From the NCBI RefSeq assembly GCF_900769625.1, contig NZ_CAAGHK010000028.1, forward strand, positions 1-50,455: a DNA stretch of 50,455 nt, read 5' to 3'. Below, piece by piece: positions 33,738 through 42,304 of the stretch. The stretch comes from an uncultured Clostridium sp. (GTDB lineage Bacteria; Bacillota; Clostridia; Clostridiales; Clostridiaceae). Under the pieces are notes generated by a model. It was not told the DNA's origin, did no database searches, and was given only the letters and a program-made list of their open reading frames with translations. The position numbers and the translations under genes were made by a program. Numbering within the stretch: position 1 is the first letter of the stretch; each line of letters opens with the position of its first letter.

Positions 33738-34457
33738 TTATTTTATAGGTTTCTTTGTTATCGTTCCAGCTTTTCTTGGGTAAATTTTATCACATGGTTT
33801 TATTTTCTTTACAACAACTAAGTTATGTCTTAACTCAGTTTCTTCTATACTAACTTCATATACATCCACTAGCTGCCCCCCAAGAGTGCCTATTGCATTT
33901 CTGCTTTCTGCAATCTCCTGTTCGACAGCTGGTCCCTTTAGTGCTATGAAATTTCCACCAACTTTTACATATGGCATACAGAATTCCGATAATACACTCA
34001 TATTAGCCACTGCTCTTGATGTAGCTATGTCAAATTGTTCTCTTAAATCTTTATTCCTAGCTCCATCTTCTGCTCTAGAATGAATTGTAGTTACATTTTT
34101 CAAACCTAATTCCTGAACTACATTATTTAAAAAATTAATTCTTTTATTTAATGAATCTAATAATGTTACTTTTAAATCGCTTCTCATAATAGCAATTGGA
34201 AGGCCTGGAAATCCTGCACCTGTCCCTACATCTATCATTGTATCAGCCCTTTTAAATTCCTCTCTCTTAAATGCCTTAATGCAATCTATAAAGTGTTTCT
34301 TTACAACTTCCTCATCTTCCGTGATTGCAGTTAAATTGATCTTTTCATTCCATTCTTGAAGTAACTTCATATACTTCATAAATCTTTCATACTGCTCTTT
34401 TGATAGTTGTAACCCAACATCCTCTGCTGCTTTAGACATTAAATCAAAATATTTCAT
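33738..34457 (-). CDS. rsmG: 16S rRNA (guanine-527-N7)-methyltransferase
   Basis: A 239-aa SAM-dependent methyltransferase of class I. The SAM motif is DTMIDVGTGAGFPGLPIAI, near residues 70-90, followed by LLDSLNKRINFL and the ATSRAVANMSVLSEF motif. It methylates G527 of 16S rRNA; loss of the enzyme gives low-level streptomycin resistance. It follows mnmG by 20 nt, part of the mnmE-mnmG-rsmG unit. Confidence 0.95.
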   Translation of the reverse strand: MKYFDLMSKAAEDVGLQLSKEQYERFMKYMKLLQEWNEKINLTAITEDEEVVKKHFIDCIKAFKREEFKRADTMIDVGTGAGFPGLPIAIMRSDLKVTLLDSLNKRINFLNNVVQELGLKNVTTIHSRAEDGARNKDLREQFDIATSRAVANMSVLSEFCMPYVKVGGNFIALKGPAVEQEIAESRNAIGTLGGQLVDVYEVSIEETELRHNLVVVKKIKPCDKIYPRKAGTITKKPIK

Positions 34458-34477
34458 AAATTAACCTCCAATGGTCA

Positions 34478-36364
34478 TTAAGATTGCTTTCCATATTGAT
34501 GTTCTAAGTATATAAGTAAAACTGATATATCAGCCGGTGAAACACCTGATATACGTGATGCCTGACCTATGCTGATTGGTTTTATATTTGTTAATTTTTG
34601 AACTGCTTCAGTTCTTAACCCACTTACAAGACTATAATCTACATCCTTAGGTAACAGTTTCTTTTCAAACTTCTTAAATTGAGCTACCTGATCAAGCTGA
34701 CTTTGTATATATCCTTCATATTTAGTGAGGACATTAATCTGCTCACCAATATCATCTGATAACTGTGGTCTATCTGGGTCTAATTCAGCTAATTGGAAAT
34801 AATCCAGTTCAGGTCTCTGCATTAATTCATAGAAACTGATAGCTTTTCTTAATGGAGTTGAATTTATTGATACTAAGAAGTCATTTACTTCTTTCTTATT
34901 TGTAATCTTTAAGTTCTTTAATCTATCTAATTCATCTTCAATATTTTTCTTTCTATTTAAGAATCTATCATATCTTTCTTCAGTAACTAATCCTACTCTG
35001 TGACCCATTTCTGTTAATCTTAAATCAGCATTATCCTGTCGTAATAACAATCTGTATTCTGATCTTGAAGTCATCATTCTGTATGGTTCATTAGTTCCCT
35101 TTGTTACAAGGTCATCGATAAGAACTCCTATATATGCATCAGAACGAGTTAATATTAACGGTTCTTCATTTTTAATCTTAAGTGCTGCATTTATACCAGC
35201 AACTAAACCTTGTGCACCAGCTTCTTCATATCCTGAACTTCCATTAAGCTGTCCAGCACCATATAATCCTTCAATGTTTTTAAACTCTAGTGTTGGTTTA
35301 AGCTGAGTTGGATCAATTGAATCATATTCTATTGCATAAGCTGTTCTCATCATTTCAACATGTTCTAATCCTGGAAGAGTTCTAAGCATCTGCACCTGTA
35401 CTTCTTCTGGCAGTGAAGATGAAAATCCTCCAACATACATTTCTAATGTATCAGTTCCTTCTGGTTCAATGAATATCTGATGCTGAGTCTTATCAGGGAA
35501 TCTCATTACTTTATCTTCAATTGATGGACAATATCTAGGTCCAATACCCTTAATACTTCCATTATAAATTGGTGATCTATTGATGTTTTCTCTTATAATG
35601 TTATGAGTTTCTTCATTTGTATAAGTAAGGTAACATGATATCTGTTCTTTTTGTAAATTTTCGCTCATGAATGAGAATGGAACAATTTTTTCATCTCCAT
35701 TCTGTTCAATCATCTTAGAAAAATCTACAGACTTACTATTTATTCTTGCTGGAGTACCTGTCTTAAATCTTCTTAATGAAATTCCTAAATCTAATAAAGA
35801 CTGAGATAAATCATTTGCTGGGAATAAGCCATTTGGTCCGCCGCTATACGACACTTCTCCAATAATTATTTTTCCTTTTAAATATGTACCTGTAGCCAAT
35901 ACTACTGCCTTACATCTAAAAATAGCACCATTTTTAGTTACTACACCTGTTACTTTATTATCTTCAACTATTAATTCTGTTACTTCTATCTGTCTTATTT
36001 TAAGATTATCCTGTTCTTCAAGAACTCTCTTCATTCTGAATTGATAATCTTTTTTGTCAGCCTGTGCTCTTAATGAATGCACAGCCGGTCCTTTAGATGT
36101 ATTAAGCATTCTTGATTGAATAAATGTATGATCGATATTTACTCCCATTTCTCCGCCTAAAGCATCTATTTCTCTAACCAAATGTCCTTTAGCTGTACCA
36201 CCTATATTCGGGTTACAAGGCATTAAAGCTATTGAATCCAAATTTATTGTACATACTAATGTATTTAATCCCATTCTAGCTGAAGCCAATGCTGCTTCAC
36301 AGCCAGCATGCCCAGCTCCAACTACAATGACATCAAACTGTCCAGCTTCATAATTTACTGCCAT
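34478..36364 (-). CDS. mnmG: tRNA uridine 5-carboxymethylaminomethyl modification enzyme MnmG (GidA)
   Basis: A 628-aa FAD enzyme which, with MnmE, adds the cmnm group to U34 of tRNAs reading split boxes. The FAD motif is DVIVVGAGHAGCEAA, with the family signatures GGPNGLFPA and GLYGAGQLNGSSGYEEAGAQGLVAGINA. The C-terminal SAM-like helices (PADISVLLIYLEHQYGKQS) are complete. It starts 12 nt after mnmE. There is only a weak ribosome binding site (AAGTAGG). Confidence 0.97.
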   Translation of the reverse strand: MAVNYEAGQFDVIVVGAGHAGCEAALASARMGLNTLVCTINLDSIALMPCNPNIGGTAKGHLVREIDALGGEMGVNIDHTFIQSRMLNTSKGPAVHSLRAQADKKDYQFRMKRVLEEQDNLKIRQIEVTELIVEDNKVTGVVTKNGAIFRCKAVVLATGTYLKGKIIIGEVSYSGGPNGLFPANDLSQSLLDLGISLRRFKTGTPARINSKSVDFSKMIEQNGDEKIVPFSFMSENLQKEQISCYLTYTNEETHNIIRENINRSPIYNGSIKGIGPRYCPSIEDKVMRFPDKTQHQIFIEPEGTDTLEMYVGGFSSSLPEEVQVQMLRTLPGLEHVEMMRTAYAIEYDSIDPTQLKPTLEFKNIEGLYGAGQLNGSSGYEEAGAQGLVAGINAALKIKNEEPLILTRSDAYIGVLIDDLVTKGTNEPYRMMTSRSEYRLLLRQDNADLRLTEMGHRVGLVTEERYDRFLNRKKNIEDELDRLKNLKITNKKEVNDFLVSINSTPLRKAISFYELMQRPELDYFQLAELDPDRPQLSDDIGEQINVLTKYEGYIQSQLDQVAQFKKFEKKLLPKDVDYSLVSGLRTEAVQKLTNIKPISIGQASRISGVSPADISVLLIYLEHQYGKQS

Positions 36365-36375
36365 CTTTTATATAC

Positions 36376-37758
36376 CTACTTTCCACAACAAAATTCACTA
36401 AAGATTTTATTTAATAAATCCTCTTCTAATTCATCACCAGTTATTTCACCTAAAGCTTTCATAGCTGATGTTATATAAATTGATATTAAGTCTAAATATT
36501 CATTTAAATTTATCTTTTCTAATGCTAAATCACAGTTTTCTAAAGATCTATATAAAGCCTGCTTATGTCTTGTATTTGAAATTATTAAGCTTTCTGAATC
36601 AATTTCACCATTAAAGAAAAGATTCTTTATTTCCTCTTTCAAATTTTCAATTCCAAAACCTGTTTTTGCAGATATTTCTATAGTTCTTTTTAATCCTGAA
36701 ATGACTTCTTTTGATAGATTGCATTCCAAATCAACCTTGTTTAATAATGCAATATACTTCTTATCCTCTACGAAATCAATAATAACTTTATCTTCATCAT
36801 CTAATTCTCTAGATGTATCTAACATTAGTATTACTAAATCTGCTTCTTCAATCTTTTGCTTTGATCTTTCAACACCTATTTTTTCAACTGTATCTTCTGT
36901 ATCTCTGATTCCAGCTGTATCTGTAATTCTTATAGGAATTCCATCTAAATTTATATATTCTTCAATTATATCTCTTGTAGTACCTGGTATGTCTGTAACT
37001 ATTGCTCTCTTTTCTCTAAGAAGTGAATTAAGCAATGATGATTTTCCTACATTAGGTTTTCCTACAATAACTATGTTAAGACCGTCTCTTATTATCTTTC
37101 CTTCATCTGCATTTTTCAGTAATGAATGAATTCTTGTAAGAGTCTTTGTTATTCCATCTTTAATCTGAGCTATCATATTATCATCTACAATATCTTCATC
37201 ATCTTCTGTAAAATCAACTGCATATTCGATTAATGCTAATACATTTAACAGATATTTTCTAAGCTCACCAATTTCCTTTGAAAGTGCTCCTCTACTCTGC
37301 ATCATAGCTGATTTCATAGATAATTCAGTCTTAGCTTTTATTATATCCATTGTCGCTTCTGCCTGGCTTAAATCGATTCTACCGTTTAAAAATGCTCTCT
37401 TAGTAAATTCACCTGGCTCAGCAATTCTTGCACCAGCTTTAACTATCTGATTTAAAACTCTGTTAGTAGCAACAACACCACCATGACAATTAACTTCTAT
37501 TACATTTTCTCCTGTATAGCTTCTAGGACCCTTCATATAGCTTAAAATAACATCATCAATTATTTCTTTTGTATCTAAATCCACTACAGTTCCATATCTC
37601 ATAGTGTATGTCTTCATTTCTTTTAGGTCTTTTTTGTTTTTTCCAACAAAAATCTTATCTGCAATTTCAAGAACCTTTTCTCCTGAAATTCTTATTATAG
37701 CAATTCCTCCTTCTCCAATTGGAGTTGCTATAGCACAAATAGTATCAAATTCTCTCAT
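36376..37758 (-). CDS. mnmE: tRNA modification GTPase MnmE (TrmE)
   Basis: A 460-aa GTPase partner of MnmG. N-terminal folate-binding domain (ENVIEVNCHGGVV), helical domain, then the G domain with GKPNVGKSSLL (G1), DIPGTTRD (G2), DTAGIR (G3) and NKVD (G4). The C-terminal CCGK carries the essential cysteine. GGAGGA precedes the ATG. First gene of the mnmE-mnmG-rsmG unit. Confidence 0.97.
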   Translation of the reverse strand: MREFDTICAIATPIGEGGIAIIRISGEKVLEIADKIFVGKNKKDLKEMKTYTMRYGTVVDLDTKEIIDDVILSYMKGPRSYTGENVIEVNCHGGVVATNRVLNQIVKAGARIAEPGEFTKRAFLNGRIDLSQAEATMDIIKAKTELSMKSAMMQSRGALSKEIGELRKYLLNVLALIEYAVDFTEDDEDIVDDNMIAQIKDGITKTLTRIHSLLKNADEGKIIRDGLNIVIVGKPNVGKSSLLNSLLREKRAIVTDIPGTTRDIIEEYINLDGIPIRITDTAGIRDTEDTVEKIGVERSKQKIEEADLVILMLDTSRELDDEDKVIIDFVEDKKYIALLNKVDLECNLSKEVISGLKRTIEISAKTGFGIENLKEEIKNLFFNGEIDSESLIISNTRHKQALYRSLENCDLALEKINLNEYLDLISIYITSAMKALGEITGDELEEDLLNKIFSEFCCGK

Positions 37759-37918
37759 CTAGTATCCTCCTTAAAAAGAAGCTTTTATTATTAGTGTATC
37801 CATTTTGAACTAATATCAATTTTACAGAACAAAATTTAATTAGTCAAAAATATATTAGGATAATTAACAGTGTACAAATTGGTTCTATATACAGTTGTAA
37901 AAATCTTACGTATAAACT

Positions 37919-37950
37919 TAAAGAGAAAGCCCTTTAAGGCTTTCTCTTTA
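37919..37950 (-). terminator. Terminator after jag
   Basis: A 13-bp perfect stem (37919-37931 with 37938-37950). The T tract on the minus strand is short (AAGTTTATA), so termination may be partial. Confidence 0.65.
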
Positions 37951-37952
37951 GG

Positions 37953-38576
37953 TTATTTCTTTAATTCTATTACTACTCTTCTAAATGGCTCTTCACCTTC
38001 ACTGAACGTATCTAAATCAGGATTATCTTGAAGAGCAGAATGAATAATTCTTCTCTCATAAGGATTCATAGGTTCAAGCTTAAATGCTTTTCCTGTATTC
38101 TTAACCCTTGCGGCAGTTTTTATTGCAACTCCCTTGAGAGTTTCTTCTCTTTTGCTTCTATAGTTTTCAGTATCTAATATGACTTTTTTATGAGGTAATT
38201 CATGATGCTTATTAACTACTAGTGAAACTAAATATTGTATGGAATCTAATGTTTCTCCTCTATATCCAATTATAAGTCCCATTTTCTTTCCGCTTAAATT
38301 GATCTTTAAAGTATCATCTTCTTCAACAATATTTATTTTACAGTCCATTTCCATACTCTTTAGTATGTTATCTATGAAGCTACTTGCCTCTGCAATATAG
38401 TCATATTTACTGCTAACTCTAATCTTAGCGCGTTTAACTCCTATGACATTGAATAGTCCCTTTGAACCATGTTCTAACACTTCAACATTAGCGTTTTCTC
38501 TTGTCAGACCTAATTCATTCAAAGCTTTCTCCAATGCTTCTTCAACAGTTTTTCCTTCTACTTCTATTGATTTCAC
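37953..38576 (-). CDS. jag: RNA-binding protein KhpB (Jag/EloR)
   Basis: A 207-aa protein with an N-terminal Jag-N domain (KSIEVEGKTVEEALEKALNELG), a central KH domain (GLIIGYRGETLDSIQYLV) and a C-terminal R3H domain (ETLKGVAIKTAARVKNTGK, RRIIHSAL). It is an RNA-binding regulator linked to cell elongation. The start is a GTG at 38576, 7 nt after GGTGAG. It follows yidC in the rpmH-rnpA-yidD-yidC-jag order. Confidence 0.93.
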   Translation of the reverse strand: MKSIEVEGKTVEEALEKALNELGLTRENANVEVLEHGSKGLFNVIGVKRAKIRVSSKYDYIAEASSFIDNILKSMEMDCKINIVEEDDTLKINLSGKKMGLIIGYRGETLDSIQYLVSLVVNKHHELPHKKVILDTENYRSKREETLKGVAIKTAARVKNTGKAFKLEPMNPYERRIIHSALQDNPDLDTFSEGEEPFRRVVIELKK

Positions 38577-38624
38577 GTGTTAACTCACCACCCTTAAATT
38601 TAAAAGCAAAACTTAAAATTTATA

Positions 38625-39401
38625 TTATTTTTTCTTTTTCTTTTTTTTCTTACTTGCTAAATTTTTAGGTTCTTCTACTTGCATAACAAACTTTTTAGCA
38701 TCATCTTTTTTCTCTGCTTCTTCTTCTCTCTCTTTTTCCTTTATTGCAGGTCTATAGTTTAAGAAGTATGTTTGAACAGCTTGAATTAAATTACCCATAA
38801 TCCAATATAAAACTAGAATTGCCTTAAAGTTTAATGACATGAATCCCATCATACCAGCCATCATTAAATTCATACTTCCCATATTCATTCCACCAGGCTG
38901 TTGTGGTGTTGCCTTTGTCATTAAATAAGAAGGTACATATGTAGATAAAGCTGCTATTATTGCTAATATATAATATGGATCTGGTGCGAATAAATCTTTA
39001 ATCCATAAAAATGAAGCAACCTGCCCATCAGGTAAATTAATCCCCATGAATACCCAATATAAAGCCATTAATATTGGTAATGGTAGTAAAGTTGGGAGAC
39101 ATCCCCCTACCATACTTACATTGTTATCTTTGTATAACTTCATTACCTCTTCATTCATTTTCTGAGGATCATTTTTATATTTGTCCTGAATTTTTTTTAT
39201 TTCAGGCTGAATTTTCTGCATTCCACGAGTGGATTTTGCAGCCTTAATATTAAATGGCAATATTAATAATCTTATTACCACTGTAAAAGTAAGTATTGCT
39301 AAAACATAGGATAAACCAACGTCCGTTACGCCCATACTAACTATTACGTCATGAAACTTTTCAAATATGTTTCGCATAAAATCTACTATAGCTTGAAACA
39401 T
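38625..39401 (-). CDS. yidC: Membrane protein insertase YidC
   Basis: A 258-aa Oxa1-family insertase with the core membrane segments (about 25-50, 100-125, 140-165, 170-205). It has the basic C1 loop (GMQKIQPEIKKIQDKYKNDPQKM), the pore Arg in TVVIRLLILPFN, and a highly charged Lys-rich tail (EKEREEEAEKKDDAKK...KKKKKKKK) that can bind ribosomes. No lipobox is seen, unlike Bacillus SpoIIIJ. GGAGG precedes the ATG. Confidence 0.93.
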   Translation of the reverse strand: MFQAIVDFMRNIFEKFHDVIVSMGVTDVGLSYVLAILTFTVVIRLLILPFNIKAAKSTRGMQKIQPEIKKIQDKYKNDPQKMNEEVMKLYKDNNVSMVGGCLPTLLPLPILMALYWVFMGINLPDGQVASFLWIKDLFAPDPYYILAIIAALSTYVPSYLMTKATPQQPGGMNMGSMNLMMAGMMGFMSLNFKAILVLYWIMGNLIQAVQTYFLNYRPAIKEKEREEEAEKKDDAKKFVMQVEEPKNLASKKKKKKKK

Positions 39402-39424
39402 CGAAAAATATACCTCCTATTCAT

Positions 39425-39634
39425 TTATTTTACTGGGTCATATCCACCTTTAGAAAAAGGATTACATCTTAATATTCTATAAGCAGCCATAATGCCACCC
39501 TTAAATGCTCCATATTTATTTATCGCATCTAAAGCATACTGAGAACAAGTAGGCCTGTATTTGCAGCATGAAGGTCTGCCAGGTGAAATATATTTTCTAT
39601 AAAAGTTAATTAGACTTATTAGTAGTTTCTTCAT
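39425..39634 (-). CDS. yidD: Membrane protein insertion efficiency factor YidD
   Basis: A 69-aa protein with SCCKYRPTCSQYALDAI (the conserved Cys motif) and ILRCNPFSKGGYDPV at the C-terminus. It assists YidC at the membrane. It overlaps the 3' end of rnpA by 29 nt in another frame, so its translation is coupled. Confidence 0.93.
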   Translation of the reverse strand: MKKLLISLINFYRKYISPGRPSCCKYRPTCSQYALDAINKYGAFKGGIMAAYRILRCNPFSKGGYDPVK

Positions 39635-39983
39635 TATTATATAAGCCTGCCTTTTTAATTAAATTCATCATTGATTTTTCTACATCAAAGTAGTTTTTAC
39701 CTACGATTGGATTTCTAGCTATAAAAATAAAATCGTATCCTTTTAACATACAATCATAATTTAATCTAAAACTTTCGCTTATTAATCTTTTTGATCTGCT
39801 TCTAACGACACTGTTTCCAACTTTTTTACTTACAGAAACACCTAATCTATTATAAGGAATCTTTTCATTATCTTTATTCCTTTTATTTTTAAACATATAC
39901 ATAACTAGAAGTTCATTGGCAACAGATTTGCCTCTTCTGTATACTAATTTAAATTCAAAATTCTTTTTCAATCTATAAATCAT
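39606..39983 (-). CDS. rnpA: Ribonuclease P protein component
   Basis: A 125-aa RnpA with the basic central helix VGNSVVRSRSKRLISESFR (RNR-like motif) and the N-terminal KKNFEFKLVYRRGKSVAN. It binds RNase P RNA to process tRNA 5' ends. AAGGAG lies upstream. A terminator-like hairpin separates it from rpmH, so rnpA is probably expressed by read-through at a lower level. Confidence 0.95.
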   Translation of the reverse strand: MIYRLKKNFEFKLVYRRGKSVANELLVMYMFKNKRNKDNEKIPYNRLGVSVSKKVGNSVVRSRSKRLISESFRLNYDCMLKGYDFIFIARNPIVGKNYFDVEKSMMNLIKKAGLYNNEETTNKSN

Positions 39984-40014
39984 AGATATTAAAACTCCTT
40001 TTTTCCGCCATTTG

Positions 40015-40041
40015 CAGAAAAAAGGCCACTTAATGCGGCCC
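40015..40041 (-). terminator. Attenuator between rpmH and rnpA
   Basis: On the minus strand, GGGCCGC-like sequence pairs with GTGGCC (short GC stem, 8-nt loop) followed by T6, starting directly after the rpmH stop. Read-through would be needed for rnpA. Confidence 0.7.
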
Positions 40042-40176
40042 TTATGCTGTTAATTTTTTTCTTCCTTTTTGTCTTCTGCTCTTAAGAATGTTTCTTCCTG
40101 ATGCAGTACTCATTCTCTTTCTGAAGCCATGTTCTTTTTTTCTTTGTCTCTTTTTAGGTTGATATGTCATGAACAT
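40042..40176 (-). CDS. rpmH: 50S ribosomal protein L34
   Basis: A 44-aa protein, too short for a length-based ORF search. It begins MFMTYQPKKRQRKKEHGFRK and ends KGRKKLTA, the full L34 pattern. GGGGGTGC precedes the ATG at 40176 by 7 nt. A consensus promoter lies 70 nt upstream. It is the first gene leftward of oriC. Confidence 0.97.
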   Translation of the reverse strand: MFMTYQPKKRQRKKEHGFRKRMSTASGRNILKSRRQKGRKKLTA

Positions 40177-40248
40177 TACACATGCACCCCCTTAAATATA
40201 TTATTTATAGCAAAAACTATACTTCATGATTTTAAATTTTACTTTTCT

Positions 40249-40277
40249 ATTATATATACAACTTAAATTTCTGTCAA
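40249..40277 (-). promoter_or_regulatory. rpmH promoter
   Basis: On the minus strand, perfect TTGACA (40272-40277), 17 bp, perfect TATAAT (40249-40254). It abuts the DnaA-box region, so DnaA binding may affect it. Confidence 0.85.
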
Positions 40278-40299
40278 GGTCTGTAAAGTGTCCATTATT

Positions 40300-40632
40300 T
40301 GTTGATAAAATTATCAACATGTAATTTTTTTGTGGATAACTTATTGAATAACCTTCTTTACTTGTGATATCATATGTGTATATTGTGAATAACTTATTCC
40401 AGACATAGTTTATCCACAGTTGTGGATAAACTTGTGAATAACTTGTTTATTCTTTTATATTAAATTATCGTAAAGTCTGATAAATAGTTGGTTTATAACT
40501 GTTTATAATTTAATAATTAATATTGTTATTAACTTTTTTCAACATAATTCTATACACATAATTATTAACATGTTGATATATTTATATACATATTAGGGTA
40601 TAATTTAAAACTGTTGATATATTTGTTGATAA
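40300..40632. promoter_or_regulatory. oriC part 1: DnaA boxes upstream of dnaA
   Basis: DnaA boxes: TGTTGATAA 40300-40308 facing TTATCAACA 40311-40319, TGTGGATAA 40331-40339, TGTGAATAA 40384-40392, TTATCCACA 40410-40418, TGTGGATAA 40421-40429, TGTGAATAA 40433-40441, and TGTTGATAA 40624-40632. TTATCCACA and TGTGGATAA at 40410-40429 form a head-to-head pair. The stretch 40450-40620 is very AT-rich. A TATAAT at 40599-40604 is a candidate dnaA -10 (its -35 is weak, TTGATA with a 20-bp spacer). Confidence 0.85.
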
Positions 40633-40689
40633 AATGTACATAATATTATTAAAAATTTTTTATTTAAATATATGGAGGAATATAAATAC

Positions 40690-42042
40690 ATGGATGCCGA
40701 TCTAAAAAAAATATGGGCTAAAACTTTGGAAACTATAAAAAGTGAATTAAGCGAGGTCAGCTTTAATACATGGATCAAAAGTTGTGAGCCAATTTCTATA
40801 TCTGCTGACACTATAACGATAAGCGTTCCTAATTCCTTTACTCAAGATATATTAGATAAAAGGTATAAAGATTTAGTTGCAAACTCAATAGAAGTAGTCT
40901 GCTCCAAATTATATAAAATCGAATTCGTGATAGCATCTGAAGCTTTTGAAAAGGAAGAAATAAAAGATACTTCTTCTAATTCATCATCTAAATCTATCGT
41001 AGTAAACGATGAAATGTCATCAACTTTAAATCCAAAATACACTTTTAATTCGTTCGTAATAGGTAACAGCAATAGATTTGCTCACGCAGCATCACTTGCT
41101 GTAGCAGAATCTCCAGCAAAAGCCTACAATCCATTATTTATATATGGAGGAGTTGGACTTGGAAAAACCCATTTGATGCACGCAATCGGACATTATATTT
41201 TAGATAATAATCCAAGTGCAAAAGTAGTTTACGTATCATCAGAAAAATTCACAAATGAATTAATAAATGCTATTAAGGATGATAAAAATGAAGATTTTAG
41301 AAATAAGTACAGAAACGTCGATGTACTTTTAATAGATGATATTCAGTTTATTGCAGGCAAGGAACGTACTCAGGAAGAATTTTTCCATACATTCAATGCC
41401 CTTCATGATGCCAACAAGCAAATTATACTTTCATCTGATAGACCACCAAAAGAAATTCCAACATTAGAAGACAGATTAAGATCAAGATTTGAATGGGGCC
41501 TTATAGCCGATATTCAGGTTCCCGATTTTGAAACAAGAATGGCTATTCTTAAGAAAAAAGCTGACGTTGAAAATTTAAATGTGGCAAATGAAGTAATGGG
41601 ATACATAGCTACTAAGATTAAATCGAACATAAGAGAACTTGAAGGCGCTCTAATAAGAATAATTGCATATTCTTCATTAACGAATAGAGAAGTTACTGTT
41701 GATTTAGCTAGTGAGGCATTAAAAGATATTATATCTAAGAAGCAAGGAAAGCACATAACGATTGATATTATTCAAGATGTAGTATCAAGCTATTTCAATC
41801 TGCGCGTAGAAGATTTGAAATCTCAGAGAAGAACTAGAAATGTTGCTTATCCAAGACAGATTGCAATGTACTTAAGCAGAAAGCTTACTGACATGTCTCT
41901 TCCTAAAATAGGAGAAGAGTTTGGCGGAAGAGACCATACTACTGTAATACATGCCTATGAAAAAATTTCCGAAAACCTAAAAACTGATGACTCACTACAA
42001 CATACAATTAACGATATAACTAAAAAATTAACTCAAAATTAA
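40690..42042 (+). CDS. dnaA: Chromosomal replication initiator DnaA
   Basis: A 450-aa initiator. Domain I begins MDADLKKIWAKTLETIKSELSEVSFNTW; a variable linker (about 85-115) follows. The AAA+ domain III has Walker A GGVGLGKTH, Walker B LLIDDIQF, and box VII. Domain IV has the DnaA signature GGRDHTTVIHAYEKI for DNA binding. An in-frame ATG at 40672 includes the GGAGGA ribosome binding site (ATGGAGGA) and is rejected in favour of the ATG at 40690. oriC boxes flank the gene on both sides, implying autoregulation. Confidence 0.97.
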   Translation: MDADLKKIWAKTLETIKSELSEVSFNTWIKSCEPISISADTITISVPNSFTQDILDKRYKDLVANSIEVVCSKLYKIEFVIASEAFEKEEIKDTSSNSSSKSIVVNDEMSSTLNPKYTFNSFVIGNSNRFAHAASLAVAESPAKAYNPLFIYGGVGLGKTHLMHAIGHYILDNNPSAKVVYVSSEKFTNELINAIKDDKNEDFRNKYRNVDVLLIDDIQFIAGKERTQEEFFHTFNALHDANKQIILSSDRPPKEIPTLEDRLRSRFEWGLIADIQVPDFETRMAILKKKADVENLNVANEVMGYIATKIKSNIRELEGALIRIIAYSSLTNREVTVDLASEALKDIISKKQGKHITIDIIQDVVSSYFNLRVEDLKSQRRTRNVAYPRQIAMYLSRKLTDMSLPKIGEEFGGRDHTTVIHAYEKISENLKTDDSLQHTINDITKKLTQN

Positions 42043-42092
42043 TCCACAAGTTGTATATAATAACTTTCTAATAACTTGTGGATAATAATTTT
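42042..42092 (+). terminator. dnaA 3' hairpin made of DnaA-box-like arms
   Basis: ATCCACAAGTT (42042-42052) pairs exactly with AACTTGTGGAT (42073-42083), followed by AATAATTTTTC. The arms contain a DnaA box (42077-42085) and a box-like sequence. Probably the dnaA terminator and a DnaA-binding pair at once. Confidence 0.55.
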
Positions 42093-42238
42093 TCAACAAT
42101 ACAGCTGTGGAATTTGTGGATAATACGGTGCATTTCTCACCAACTTATCCACAATCTTTTCACATGCATTTTTGTTGATATATCTATTGTTAAAGTTGTT
42201 ATCAACAAAATTCACAGCACCTACTACTATTATTACTA
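42077..42238. promoter_or_regulatory. oriC part 2: DnaA boxes and DnaA-trio unwinding element
   Basis: Boxes TGTGGATAA 42077-42085 and 42115-42123, TTATCCACA 42145-42153, and TTATCAACA 42199-42207, with a further AATTCACAG beside it. Directly after GC-containing AGCAC comes CTACTACTATTATTACTA (42221-42238). Read on the other strand 3'-5' this is GAT-GAT-GAT-AAT-AAT-GAT, six DnaA-trios as in the B. subtilis basal unwinding system, followed by AT-rich DNA where melting would start. Confidence 0.8.
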
Positions 42239-42304
42239 TAAATTTATATTATCTATCTCTATTCTTACGCAAAAATACCTGTGTATAAATAAGGAGGAAC
42301 TTAA

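Noticed and set aside
38566..38582. TTTCACGTG, a parS-like half site at the jag start
   Set aside because: Only the left half matches; the right half (TTAAC instead of AAACA) breaks the palindrome. It is explained by the GTG start and its context.
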